Below, piece after piece: positions 31,209-41,549 of a stretch of DNA of 64,000 nt (position 1 is the first letter of the stretch; each line of letters starts with the position of its first letter). Under the pieces are notes generated by a model. That model saw only the letters and a program-made list of their open reading frames with translations. It searched no databases and was not told where the DNA came from. Both the position numbers and the translations under genes were made by a program. The stretch is taken from the NCBI GenBank assembly GCA_026874595.1, contig CM049307.1, forward strand, positions 59,464,870-59,528,869, written 5' to 3'. This stretch comes from Sipunculus nudus (Eukaryota; Annelida; Sipuncula; Golfingiida; Sipunculidae).

Positions 31209-33746
31209 TCATTCCACACACACGTTGGGCCTTAAAAGTGGTTCTCCTATCGCATCCCTCAATCGTAACCAGAATAATGGTTCTTCTCTTTGCTGCCAGA
31301 TAATATAGGTATTCGTATTTAGGAGGTACTGTAATGCTTCTGGTATCCGCTCTCGAGGAAGATCCTCTGGGTCTTCCAACAACACACATATAACCTTGGT
31401 CAGATTCTGTACTTGAGCCAGACGCAACTCAAAGTTGAAGAATTTTTTCCCAATACATTTACGAGAAACAACAAGTACAACTTTTTTGCTGCTCTCAAAA
31501 GCGTCCATTATGTTGTCAACAATAGCCATGCCGACCCGAAAATCTCGTTCATGAACGCATAACCTGTACCCGTATATATCTTCCAAAACTGGAACTAGTT
31601 TATACGCTATCCAGTCCAGATCTCCTGAATTGTAGCAGACAAAAACGTCAAATATATGCTTTGCACTTCCTTTCTGCCTTTCCCTTTTGTTAACCATGGC
31701 TTTTACAAAGTACCAGATATAAATCACGTGCCAGCGGAAGCGGGTTCCGATACTACATATAAAGCCAATCAAGAGTACCAGGATGTACAGCGAATAACTC
31801 GTGATGTTTTCTGTTACTAGTTCCGAATTATGACAGAATCCTAAGAGAGCATTAGTATCTACTGAAAGAATTTTAACCTTTTTGCCATCATGGATCACAC
31901 TAGAACAGTTGAACTCAATTAAAGTCATTCGGCCTTTTACGTCATGCACCCATCTCAGCATGTCTATATCATTGCAAGAACAAGTGAAGTCATTTCCCGA
32001 TAGTTTTATTGTCAGATTTTTAGCAAAAGATGCTCTTTTTGCCCAGTCATTCCTCGCGTCTTCTTCAAGATACCCGAGTTTATTGTAACTTAAGTCTAGA
32101 TATTCTAAATAAGATTCTGCGATTCTAAAGCTGATGTTGTTCAAATTGTTATAATCCAACCAGAGATGTGTAAGCCCTGGAACTCTACTGACTAAACCTC
32201 GCGGTAAATACATCATGTAATTTCGTGACATTTCAAAATGAGTCAAATTGAACATATCCATATTTGATAAAATTTGATCCCATATGGTATCGTTTGCTCC
32301 AATGATCCAGTCAAGAGCACACAGACTAACATTGAGATATTTAAGGTTCACTAGATTCTTGAACTGTGACGGATTTGTTAAAAGCATTCGAGATCCATCA
32401 ATCCTGAGAACCTCAAGTTTTGGGAAATTCCACACTGGACCAAAAATACCTTGTGATAACCAGTTAGCGGACATGTTTAAATGTGTGAGTACATTACTGC
32501 TTCCATTTACACAGCTTCCAAAAGGAAGGTCAAATTCAGGTATGTTTAGGTTTCTGTTGCTTATATCTAGAACTCTTAGCCGTGGTGGAAAATTGAAAAA
32601 TTTCTTGCAAATGAAAGGGTAAGTGTTTCCTGAAACTTGCTCCAAGGCAAAAGGGTTCTTTTCATTGCGAGTATATGGGTACAGAGACTGTGGGAAATAA
32701 ATAAAATTCTGTCCACTTAGGTTCAAGGTATGTAATTTCTCCATATAGGAAAGGTTGAAGTTCACTAGATCCGAATCCCCGTCAATTATTGGGTTATTTG
32801 AAAAATCTAAATATTGGACCGTAGTTAGATGCTTCAAGACACCTCTCGTGACACTAACAATCCGATTTTGGGACAGAGACAAATGTTTGAGGTTTGTTCT
32901 TTTGATACGTGTAAAAAATACCGGTTTGAGGATCCAAATGACACTCCGTCTGTTGAATCCATTCACCTGATTAAGTGAGAGTGTTTCAAGGCGTTTATTT
33001 TGGAGATTTAGCATTACGTTCTCTACATTTGTTAAATGCTTTAGTCCATACCCCACCCATCTATCAAGATTTAAATGTTTCAGATTGGCAAGGGACAGGA
33101 AAATCCTTTCATTAATATTAACATGGAACTGTTTTCCTCTTTTACATTGGTAAAGTCCTTCAAGAGTTAACTTTTCCAAGCTCTCGAGACCATAGAATAT
33201 GTCACTGTTATTTAATTCATTTATCAGGTGATTTTCCTTGAAACTTAAAGCTCTGAGGGATTTCAGATGGTGAAATATACCACCTGGCAGGTGTGTTATG
33301 CATGTGTTATCCAGTAACAGAGACGTGGTGCTTGTAGGCAAATCATAAATCTCTGACAATACATCCTGACAAATATTTGAACAGTTAGCGAGTACATCTG
33401 CTGTTCCATAGGTAACATTACATTCATAAACGCAGGTGTCATTTGAACATATTTCTGTTGTCGGGCATTCTACTTGGGAATCATAATCGTCCGGATCTGA
33501 ATCTGACTGGAGATCGGAACCAGAACACGTTTTCCTGTTGCACGAAACATGGAACTCCTCTGTCCGGTATGTTCTCTCCGAAATTACGTCGTTCTTTCTA
33601 AATTGTGTTAGTTTTGTCATATTTGACCATTTCACATTCGTGATTTGATTGCTGTCTTGATTTAGGAGAACCTCGCCGTAGCTCCATTTTGCTATGTGTG
33701 CACATATGAAAACTATAAGAAAGGGAGATCGCAGTTGAAAATGCAT
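31209..33746 (-). CDS. Toll-like receptor TLR-A, intact, single coding exon
   Basis: 845 residues from ATG at 33746. That ATG is chosen because it is immediately preceded by a splice acceptor (TGTTTTTTCAG); the frame upstream has no ATG. Order: signal peptide (about 1-25), an N-terminal Cys-rich cap (CPTTEIC, CVYEC, NCSNIC), and leucine-rich repeats with LxxLxLxxN patterns. Then come a single C-terminal LRR cap (CSCNDIDMLRW...FNC...FC), a transmembrane helix near 650-672, and a TIR domain from about 697 to the end. TIR boxes: FDVFVCYNSGD, LCVHERDFRVG and FWLRLRDAIG. This is a membrane receptor that should recruit MyD88-type adaptors. The single C-terminal cap makes it a single-cysteine-cluster TLR. 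The ligand is unknown. Head-to-head with remnant TLR-C. Confidence 0.95.
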   Translation of the reverse strand: MHFQLRSPFLIVFICAHIAKWSYGEVLLNQDSNQITNVKWSNMTKLTQFRKNDVISERTYRTEEFHVSCNRKTCSGSDLQSDSDPDDYDSQVECPTTEICSNDTCVYECNVTYGTADVLANCSNICQDVLSEIYDLPTSTTSLLLDNTCITHLPGGIFHHLKSLRALSFKENHLINELNNSDIFYGLESLEKLTLEGLYQCKRGKQFHVNINERIFLSLANLKHLNLDRWVGYGLKHLTNVENVMLNLQNKRLETLSLNQVNGFNRRSVIWILKPVFFTRIKRTNLKHLSLSQNRIVSVTRGVLKHLTTVQYLDFSNNPIIDGDSDLVNFNLSYMEKLHTLNLSGQNFIYFPQSLYPYTRNEKNPFALEQVSGNTYPFICKKFFNFPPRLRVLDISNRNLNIPEFDLPFGSCVNGSSNVLTHLNMSANWLSQGIFGPVWNFPKLEVLRIDGSRMLLTNPSQFKNLVNLKYLNVSLCALDWIIGANDTIWDQILSNMDMFNLTHFEMSRNYMMYLPRGLVSRVPGLTHLWLDYNNLNNISFRIAESYLEYLDLSYNKLGYLEEDARNDWAKRASFAKNLTIKLSGNDFTCSCNDIDMLRWVHDVKGRMTLIEFNCSSVIHDGKKVKILSVDTNALLGFCHNSELVTENITSYSLYILVLLIGFICSIGTRFRWHVIYIWYFVKAMVNKRERQKGSAKHIFDVFVCYNSGDLDWIAYKLVPVLEDIYGYRLCVHERDFRVGMAIVDNIMDAFESSKKVVLVVSRKCIGKKFFNFELRLAQVQNLTKVICVLLEDPEDLPRERIPEALQYLLNTNTYIIWQQREEPLFWLRLRDAIGEPLLRPNVCVE

Positions 33747-34113
33747 CTGAAAAAACAAAGACAGAGATAAAAAAAAGATTATACTTAATCATACGATGTT
33801 AGGTAAAATAAGATATTCATTCTCCTGTAAACTAAACAGATTTACTTCATGGTTTTTATATATCCGTCACACATAGCATATTCCTTAGCTGAAACAGGTA
33901 ACATAGGATTACGGGAGTATTTTCATTAAGTAGTGTTCTACCGTACATTAGGGTTCCTGTGGGGATTATTAATAACAATTCCAGGATGGACTCATTTGGC
34001 GAAGGTGAAAGACTGTGTACGAAATATCTTAATTCTTATTATACTCAAATAATAACCTACAAAAAAACAATACTTATATATTTATTGTTGGCATATATAA
34101 TTATTGTTGACAT

Positions 34114-34148
<35 letters not shown>

Positions 34149-34880
34149 CGCAAAAATCAGGTAGACTTGATGGATGGGTGGATACATTGATGATACGGAC
34201 TAGATGGATGGTAAGATTGATGATGAAGACTACATGGACAGATGGATAGTACTGCGAAAATATACATACGTACCCTTAACTAATGCTTCTTTCATCGAAA
34301 CGGTAGGGAATGCGAACGGGTCGAAACGAGGTATGAGCAGCCAGTTTCTTCATTTGTATATACATTCATTAACAGCTACATCGCTGAGTAAATTTACGGG
34401 GCCCATTGAAGCAAGAATTGTGCGTAGACGCACACACAAAACATTTCCGTCTCAGACAAAGTTAGTCTCTCACACTAAAAGAAGGAAAGTTTCCTGATAT
34501 AGGCCCGCATGATATATCCATTGATAAGTGAGTTATTACTCGTATTTGATTATCAATATATTTCTCTTCCTTCATCTGAAATTCCCTCCTTACAAAAAAC
34601 TCGATTCTATTATTCAAACAATTATCCAAACATTCGGGATCAAACAGTTAAAATAATCTCAAAGCTTCTTTTTGTGTTTCCTTTTACCGCTTGTTCTATG
34701 CAATAACCATACAAACACATCCGCCTTCTGAACCTGCTTGCGGTCATTCACAGTGAATGAAAACAAGTTCCCTGAGCACACATAACACAGGTGCTGGTTC
34801 GAGCATTCATAACTGCTTCATAATCCATTTACTATATTGCTTCCTGTTGTACCGTGGGACACGCCGAAATAACTGTTAAA
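33747..34880 (-). promoter_or_regulatory. TLR-A 5' intron and conserved non-coding upstream block
   Basis: The intron ends exactly at the ATG. A block on the minus strand (34880-34690) matches 44202-44355 upstream of TLR-B. Shared pieces are ACAACAGGAAGCAATATA, GAACCAGCA, GCTCAGGGAACTTGTTT and the AATGA.CGCAAG end. It is therefore the likely promoter and 5' untranslated exon. A GTATGG lines up with the GTATGT donor of TLR-B. Microsatellite (GA)n at 34114-34148 lies within the intron. Confidence 0.6.
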
Positions 34881-35181
34881 CTATTATGATCGTATAGGTC
34901 TTTTTTAAAATAGTGTATTAGAAGCAATAAATTTGGTTATCAAAAGCAAGCCAACATAATAGAATGGGGGATAAATGGGTTGAACCGTAAATCTGAGTTA
35001 ATCGCATGTTGTTTATTTTATATTTTGATTGGAAAAGCTTAGTAAACCATGCTAGAGCTGATAATAGAGTATATGTGAATTATGCACCCTTCATTACCCA
35101 ACAGAGATCGCATGCAATGAATTAACAAGATTTGCTTTCAGTCCTTAGAACGAGCACATTTTCATGGTATGTATGAGTATG

Positions 35182-35208
35182 TACACACACACACACACAC
35201 ACACACAC

Positions 35209-35239
<31 letters not shown>
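35182..35239. repeat. (CA)n(TA)n microsatellite
   Basis: About 28 bp of CA followed by about 28 bp of TA, between the divergent TLR-A and TLR-C upstream regions. Confidence 0.95.
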
Positions 35240-35242
<3 letters not shown>

Positions 35243-35611
35243 TAACTCTATACCTAATATAACCCGAACATACATTTGCATGGCCATGTTGACCCTTTTT
35301 CAAGGATAAATTTAATACGCATGTATCAGTTAATTATTTATTTTTAACTATATTTATAGAAAGTACCCTCTTCCGTGATAACTATTTTCCTATTCATAGG
35401 CCATGTTAATTTACAATAAAGTAAAGGATTTCAATAAAATGCGAACACACAACATGCAGATATACAATAATTTTCAGTCTTTTCCTCTGATCAGTCCCTT
35501 CGGTAGTTCTTGATGACCACTTTTATTACTTAGGACCCACTGTTTATACACGAAAATAAGGTTTACATTTTTGTTTTTGCATGTTCCTGAATAATACAGT
35601 CCGTGAATAAT

Positions 35612-36921
35612 GAAGCATTTTAGGAATGCTTGAACCAGCATTAGTACAAGTTGGGGAAATTTTGCGTCTGACTGTGTAAAAGTATGTCAGCAGTGTCATC
35701 TATCCATCTATCTATATGCCAAAACCCTCAATCTCTCTCTCTCTCTCATCGGTGCATCACTCGACCCGATGGCTAATTGCCCGTCCCCACTTATTATTCA
35801 GTTATAGCTAATATTATGTACTGAAACCTTAAATTTTTATAAACAACAACGTTCGACAAAAACAAAAGAAATACCGCGTGAAGGCATCAAAAAGACTATG
35901 TTTTAACGGCACTTAGTTTTCCTTGAAATATTTTGATATTTTGATAAAAAAGTATCATAAGGACGATTAGTTATCTAGACCTCTTGAATAACCTGTTGGA
36001 TATTTAAATTTTATCTTTCTTACATGAATAACCTACTTACATTAAATATACAAGGACAAAATTATATTGTTTCTTCATGATCTTTTAACCTATATGCTCT
36101 TCCAAATTGAAAAAAAGGACACTGGATATAAGCAACAGGAACCTTAACATACCTTTATTTGACATTTCCTATTGAACATGTGTAAACCACAGCAGTAACA
36201 TACTTGCACATTTAAACGTGTCTCGTAACTGGTTATTACAAGGCATCTTTGGACCAGTATTAAATTTTCTCCAACTTAAGGTGCTTAAGGTTGATGGGTC
36301 TCTGATATTTTTATCCAGTCTTTCATAGTTTATGAACCTGGATAACTAAGACTAAATTTAAACCGTTATGCTGTCGAGTTGGTCATTGGCTTAGTACACA
36401 CGAGATGGCGTCAAATTTCATCCAACATGATTATGCCAAATCTCAGCCATGCTGAAATGTCAAGTAATTATGGATTTCCAGGACTGACACATTTGTGGTT
36501 TAATGAAGCCAAAATAAAGATAATAATTTTTAAAATTGCTGACTCTAACATAGAATGTCTAGATTTAAGCTTGAATGACTTGGGATTTCTGGATTTTGAA
36601 ATTAGGCTGAAAGAGCATTTTTCAATTCATATCTAACCAAAAAATTAATAGGAAATCACTTCAGATGTTCTTGCGATGATATAGATACGGTGCTATGTGT
36701 GCACGAAATAAAGAAATGAATTCATCTTATGGACATGGAATGTATCAATTCAATACACGACAAGAAGATAGTGAAAATTCTTTAAGTTTGATTCCTGTTA
36801 CAATTCTGAGGTTAATACGTAAATCTTGGTGAGTCATTTGGCACGTGATGTACTTGTGGTACTTCGTTAAAAGCGTTAACAAGCATGAGAGACAAAAAGC
36901 AAGTTCAAACATATATTTGAC
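35612..36921 (+). pseudogene. TLR-C remnant: upstream exon, middle LRRs and membrane region only
   Basis: Aligns with TLR-B in order. There is an upstream block (TGAACCAGCATTAGTAC) with a conserved GTATGT donor at 35682, an intron, then mid-ectodomain LRR sequence from about 35965 (ACAAGGACAAAATTATATTG). C-cap pieces (TCACTTCAGATGTTCTTGCG) and the juxtamembrane WHVMYLWYFVK-like segment follow. It stops at AAACATATATTTGAC, the first residues of the TIR domain. The signal peptide, first LRRs and whole TIR are missing, and the frame is broken many times. The longest surviving open piece is 36379-36636. Confidence 0.85.
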
Positions 36922-36924
36922 TAA

Positions 36925-37035
36925 AGTCCGGATCATATATAGATAAAATGAGAGATATTTCAACTGAACAGGGAGACGCGCCACGGGCGCCCCTTCTGGA
37001 TCCGCCACATGTAATATAGCAAAGAGAATTTGATG
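36925..37035. mobile_element. Terminal fragment of a hAT-like MITE
   Basis: GCGCCCCTTCTGGATCCGCC resembles the right end of the GGGGCGGATCCAGG family present complete at 38868-39064. It lies next to the TLR-C 3' break. Confidence 0.4.
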
Positions 37036-37064
37036 CACAGATATATCAGGGTTTGGTCCTATTT

Positions 37065-37205
37065 CAAGAGTTCTATTGCTATTACTATTACTATTACTTC
37101 TTAATCAATCTATTACTATTACTATTACTTTTACAACATTTTTCATCTATTTCTATTACTATTACTTGGCTTCTATTACTATTTCTATTACTATAACTTA
37201 ACTAT
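37065..37205. repeat. (TATTAC)n-type imperfect microsatellite
   Basis: CTATTACTATTACTATTACTT-like runs recur with interruptions over about 140 bp. Confidence 0.9.
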
Positions 37206-38369
37206 AAAATAGTGACATGCTGACCTTGCCCACTACCTTACCAAACCACGAGTAAGTGAAACTTTAACGTGTTCGTATACTTAAACTGTAACATTTGTAA
37301 GTTTTGGACAATGGAATTAAATAGTTTTAAATAAGTTAGTATAAATGAGCTTTCTTTGTAATTAATGAGCACAGTTCGGCTAAGTTCAACATTATTTCCA
37401 GCAAATGTATGACAAGTCCAACATAAACCCAGTTCTGGTAGGTTCATATTCACTTCGGTTAAAAACACTATCTTTTACATTTAATTATACATTTCATACA
37501 ATGATCAACAGTAAATTAAATAAAGAGATTCAGGTTCAGAACAAGTTTTAAAAGAAAAAGAGTAAGTGTTGGATAATCATGACACACAAAAATATTAAAT
37601 TAATTTTAAAAATGTTTGGTACAATTTATTGTGTTAAATGCTTTCAGTTCAGATCCTGTTTCTATATATCTTTTAATTTTAGAATATACAATGTGCACAA
37701 AGTCCATCGTGCCTGTAGGATTCAAATTGAACCTAATTATGTACAATAATATCCAAAAGTCGTGTGAATTTCTTGTCTACTACTAATTTATCACATCGTT
37801 AGATAAGTCCAGATGGCAGGGGGCCACTACATTACCACAAAGTGAGATAACAAGGTTAAATTGTGCGTGATTGACAGGTGAGTTATTATTATCATAAACA
37901 TGAATGTAGTTATGTTCACAAGGTCAGTCGGCTTATATTAGAAATAAAGATGACATAATCAGTAATGTAGGCAATTAAGAAATAATTAAAAAATATGAAA
38001 AATATTTCAGAGTAAATTACATGAAACAGATGCGATGTTGTCTTTGATAAAGCTCTTTGATGGAGAGGAAGCCAGCTCTAAAAGCTTTAATAGGTGTTTA
38101 ACGATTTATCTGTAGAAATAAATGACCAATAAGATCTATTAGAGGGAAACACAGTGAGAAATCATAGAAAAAGGCGTGGAAAGAATAAATTCAGATAAGA
38201 ACATTAAGTGACAGAATCACATTTTATACCGAAGCATAGAAATTCCATAGAAAAAACATCTTAAGTCCAAAATCAAATGAAAACCCCTCGTTCCCTTGTA
38301 GCATAATTGTCAGTATTTTCAAAATGTTATTTTCTTGAAGTTTAGTTCACACTTCAGAACGTCAGAACC

Positions 38370-38370
<1 letters not shown>
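37206..38370. other. Intergenic, no gene seen
   Basis: AT-rich unique sequence. No coding, RNA or repeat structure was recognised. Confidence 0.55.

Positions 38371-38427
<57 letters not shown>
38371..38427. repeat. (TA)n microsatellite
   Basis: About 57 bp of alternating TA. Confidence 0.95.
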
Positions 38428-38428
<1 letters not shown>

Positions 38429-38529
38429 TATTCTTTTGGGACAACTCTTTTTGATAATCAGCAAAGCGCTAGCTATCTGCCGTCAGGCCGCTGAAATAAT
38501 GCCTATCGACTATAATACTTTCTTTTTCC

Positions 38530-39370
38530 ATCGAACCTGGAACTTTGATGCGGCATTGTCCGTACGTTAACACATATTATCTCCAACAGCAGAAGCTAGC
38601 ACTACCAACCTTTAAGGAAAAATCAGTCACATACAAAACGTTGTCCAGTTGAGCTTATTGTGGTTTTATCTGTATCTTCTTACATTTTAATGGTTAAAAA
38701 GTTAAAAAACCTTTTAAAAATTTCTCTGACACTGTTGAGCCAAATTGCCTACTATTTCATAGAAATAATCCTAAAAAGGGCTCTCTTAGGCTTGTTTGAA
38801 TGTTTCCGGTTCAATGATTTTTTTCCGAGTCAAGGAAAGCCGAGATTGGTCATTTGGCAAGATTACCCAGGGGCGGATCCAGGATTTAGGAAAAGGGGGT
38901 GGGGGGCCAACCCAGGAGTACTTAAGAAAACCCTAAAAAAAGGTCCTAAGGTCTGGAAAAGGGGGGTCCAAGCCGCAAAATTTTGTCTGAAGCCCTTAAA
39001 AAAACGTTTCTGATGGAAAAGGGGGGGATCCGGACCCCCTGGACCCCCCCTGGATCCGCTTTTGTTACTATTTTAGCAAAGGCAGGAGCTCCAATCACCA
39101 AATATTATGTAGATGTCGGGCTCATGGCTCATACTTAGAACTGAGGTATTGGTGGCGCCACCTGCATCGACCTATTTTTACGGGTTAAAGTTGTAATTTC
39201 GGCCTCTTTTAAATCTTAAAACTGACAAAAACTGTCAATCTCAAATTAATTAATATTTCACAGGAATACTCTAAAGCTTTAGCTTTCTTTAGTGTTTAAG
39301 AATGGTGTGGGCCCAATGATTTTTTGTTGAGTTATGGAAAGCCGGACTTGGTCATGTGGCCAAATTAGCT
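38530..39370. mobile_element. GCGAACCTGTG-family element, decayed copy split by an insertion
   Basis: Carries family landmarks: TCCGTACGTTAACACATATT, CTATTTCATAGAAATAATCC, then, after the insertion at 38868-39064, GGCAGGAGCTCCAATCACCA and TGAGGTATTGGTGGCGCCAC. Both termini are degraded. Confidence 0.6.
38868..39064. mobile_element. hAT-like MITE (CAGGGGCGGATCCAGG termini)
   Basis: The left end CAGGGGCGGATCCAGG and the right end CCTGGATCCGCTTTTG are imperfect inverted termini of a 197-bp, G-rich, non-coding element. The 8-bp flanks (AGATTACC, TTACTATT) do not form a clear target duplication. Nested inside the older element at 38530-39370. Confidence 0.6.
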
Positions 39371-39784
39371 TGTATCAGTTGCATTCCCCTCGCAGTCGTT
39401 CCGGATCTCCTTCGCTTTAACCACTGCTTTGTATAGCAAGTTCTGCGGGGTTTCTACACCAGGGCCAAGAATTGTAGTCAGACCGGTCAGAGAGTTGTAT
39501 CGCATTATCGGCCCTAGCAATACAAATGATGTAAAATGGATTAACTATAGAACGACTGCGGTGCAATGCTTAAGAAGTGTAAGGAGACAAGGAGTAAAGA
39601 TCGCAAAACGTAAACCTCGTAAAACAATTAAAAAATGAGAAAATCGCGAATATTTAACCCGCAAATATGAAGCCAACCAGAGTATATCATTTTGACGTGA
39701 TTTGACGTATCAGCCTTAAATTTAGCAGACAGATAGATATATAAACAGACATACGGAAATGACCAGCATGCTTGCCGATATTGA

Positions 39785-40934
39785 TGTCTCCGGGCAACTA
39801 ATAAACACGAAGCACCCAATGCTTTTTACGCAAACACGAAAACAATGTGGTTTTGGAGTACGTCAATCTTTAAATTTGCCAGAGAGGGGAAAAACTTGTG
39901 CACGTGTTTGTCATTAATATTATACAATATAAATAAGATGTACACGCAATTATAGTTGTATTTTAATGTCATAAATATATGTAAAATTTACCAAAAAGCC
40001 ATTCAAGGCCTTCGATCATGTTAAAGTTGAACATATGGTTATACATGCCATGATTTGGTCGGTGTTCAAATACAATAACAACATAATTAATAAAAATGGC
40101 TTCGACATGACAGCGATATAAATGCAAAGGTAAACCATGCTACACGCATAATTACAATATCATTATATACTGCCTATGGAACAAAGAAACTTAATTGATA
40201 CTTTTAGCTTAAGACAATAGGCATATGTAAGACAATATGGTAACCATTATGATGTCACAATTGTAACAAAAATATTAAATATCAAGAAACGACATTCAGT
40301 GATTTAGTGTTTCAAACGATTTGCTTTGTAGTGACAATTCGATTGCGACTATAATCTGTAATTACATAGGTTTCACAATTAACATTTATAATTACATTTC
40401 TATCAATAAGGTGTATGTATCAAGAGAACCTACAATGTATAAGGAACTGATCGAATTGTACGCCTGACTCTGATTTTTTTCTTATAATGTTTTGGAAAAC
40501 CACGCGAATATTAAACGAACCTCTGAAAGCATACGTATTAAAGGGTGTACAATAGGCTGGCCTATAATATCCTGTAAATATGTCGACAAGTTTAAAAAAA
40601 AAGGAAGTTTCTTGCATGTGTGCTCTAGTATAAACATTCATGCTTTAGGGTTAATGGTAGCAGGACCTTTGACATTTGACAGGTACCGCCAGTCATTATG
40701 AACATGATTTATAACTTTTGTTTAACTTAACTGAACTAAATGTTTAAATAAACATTCTATATTTACAACCATGGAGGCCATGGTTTATTAATCTTTGATC
40801 TCATGAACATTAAAATATGCTATTGGTAAGATTGGTAAAATAATATATCCTGATTATAATTAGATGGTAAGATAAACCATTAAAAACACGATGCAGAGCA
40901 CGTGTCAATGTGTTATGAAAAGACCTAACCATTA

Positions 40935-40999
<65 letters not shown>
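39785..40999. repeat. Left arm of a ~1.2-kb inverted repeat around TLR-B
   Basis: Reverse-complement counterpart of 47879-49085. Matching blocks run from TTTTGGAGTACGTCAATCTT at the outer end, through AATGGCTTCGACATGACAGC and GTGTACAATAGGCTGGCCTA, to AAAAGACCTAACCATTACG at the inner end. The inner end is a (TA)n tract in both arms. No coding frame is shared. Confidence 0.88.
40939..40999. repeat. (TA)n microsatellite at the inner end of the left inverted arm
   Basis: About 60 bp of TA, matching a TA tract at the inner end of the right arm (47879-47929). Confidence 0.95.
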
Positions 41000-41002
<3 letters not shown>

Positions 41003-41183
41003 AAAGTAAACCCGTGCTTTTACTGGGACATTTGTTATTAGGTCAAAAGGACCCAATAGCATGAAAAGATACACGTATTAATGAAATCGTTTATGTACTC
41101 TTAATGAAAGATACTGTTATTCTTAAATTTACCATGCAGAATGCAGAGGAACAGTTTTGAAAAATAAACCGTTCGGTAATCAC

Positions 41184-41275
41184 CTGTCCATTATTTACAG
41201 TGTTGCATTGCAGTTTCCGTCTCGGTCCTAGAACATGTTCCAGGGACCATTTGCCACCTGTAAAATCTTCGTCAT
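41184..41275 (-). other. Unassigned exon-like open segment
   Basis: Minus strand: acceptor CTTCCTTCTTTTCAG, then 92 bp open in one frame (including DFTGGKWSLEHVLGPRRK), then donor CAG|GTGATT. No family is recognised and no partner exon was found nearby, so this may be chance. Confidence 0.2.
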
Positions 41276-41549
41276 CTGAAAAGAAGGAAGCTTATGTTGG
41301 GCACAAGCCCGGAAGAACACATGTGACTTATGTTTAATACAATCTGTAGGCGTGAATAGGTTGAAAGGTGACTTCATATATATATAAATATATTAAATCA
41401 GTAGCCATTAAACCTACATATACATTCATACGTGTCGAAAGGGGGCTTCGAACAGTTGAGAAATGTCATAATAAATTACCAACTTAAATTAATGTTTGAA
41501 CCTAAACGTATGGAGACGTGTTTCACGTGACAAGGCCCACTTCTTTTTA

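Noticed and set aside
31500-31560. Val in place of the BB-loop Pro in TIR box 2 (RDFRVG) looked like a loss-of-function change
   Set aside because: Val-Gly at this place is also the state in Drosophila Toll and is shared by TLR-A, B and D here, so it is a normal Toll-type box 2.
33747-33758. An extended TLR-A start four codons upstream
   Set aside because: The upstream codon is TTG within the polypyrimidine tract of a splice acceptor; the first ATG is at 33746.
39429-39638. A basic 69-codon frame resembling a small nuclear protein
   Set aside because: No family resemblance, no splice or start context, and it lies in decayed repeat-derived DNA.
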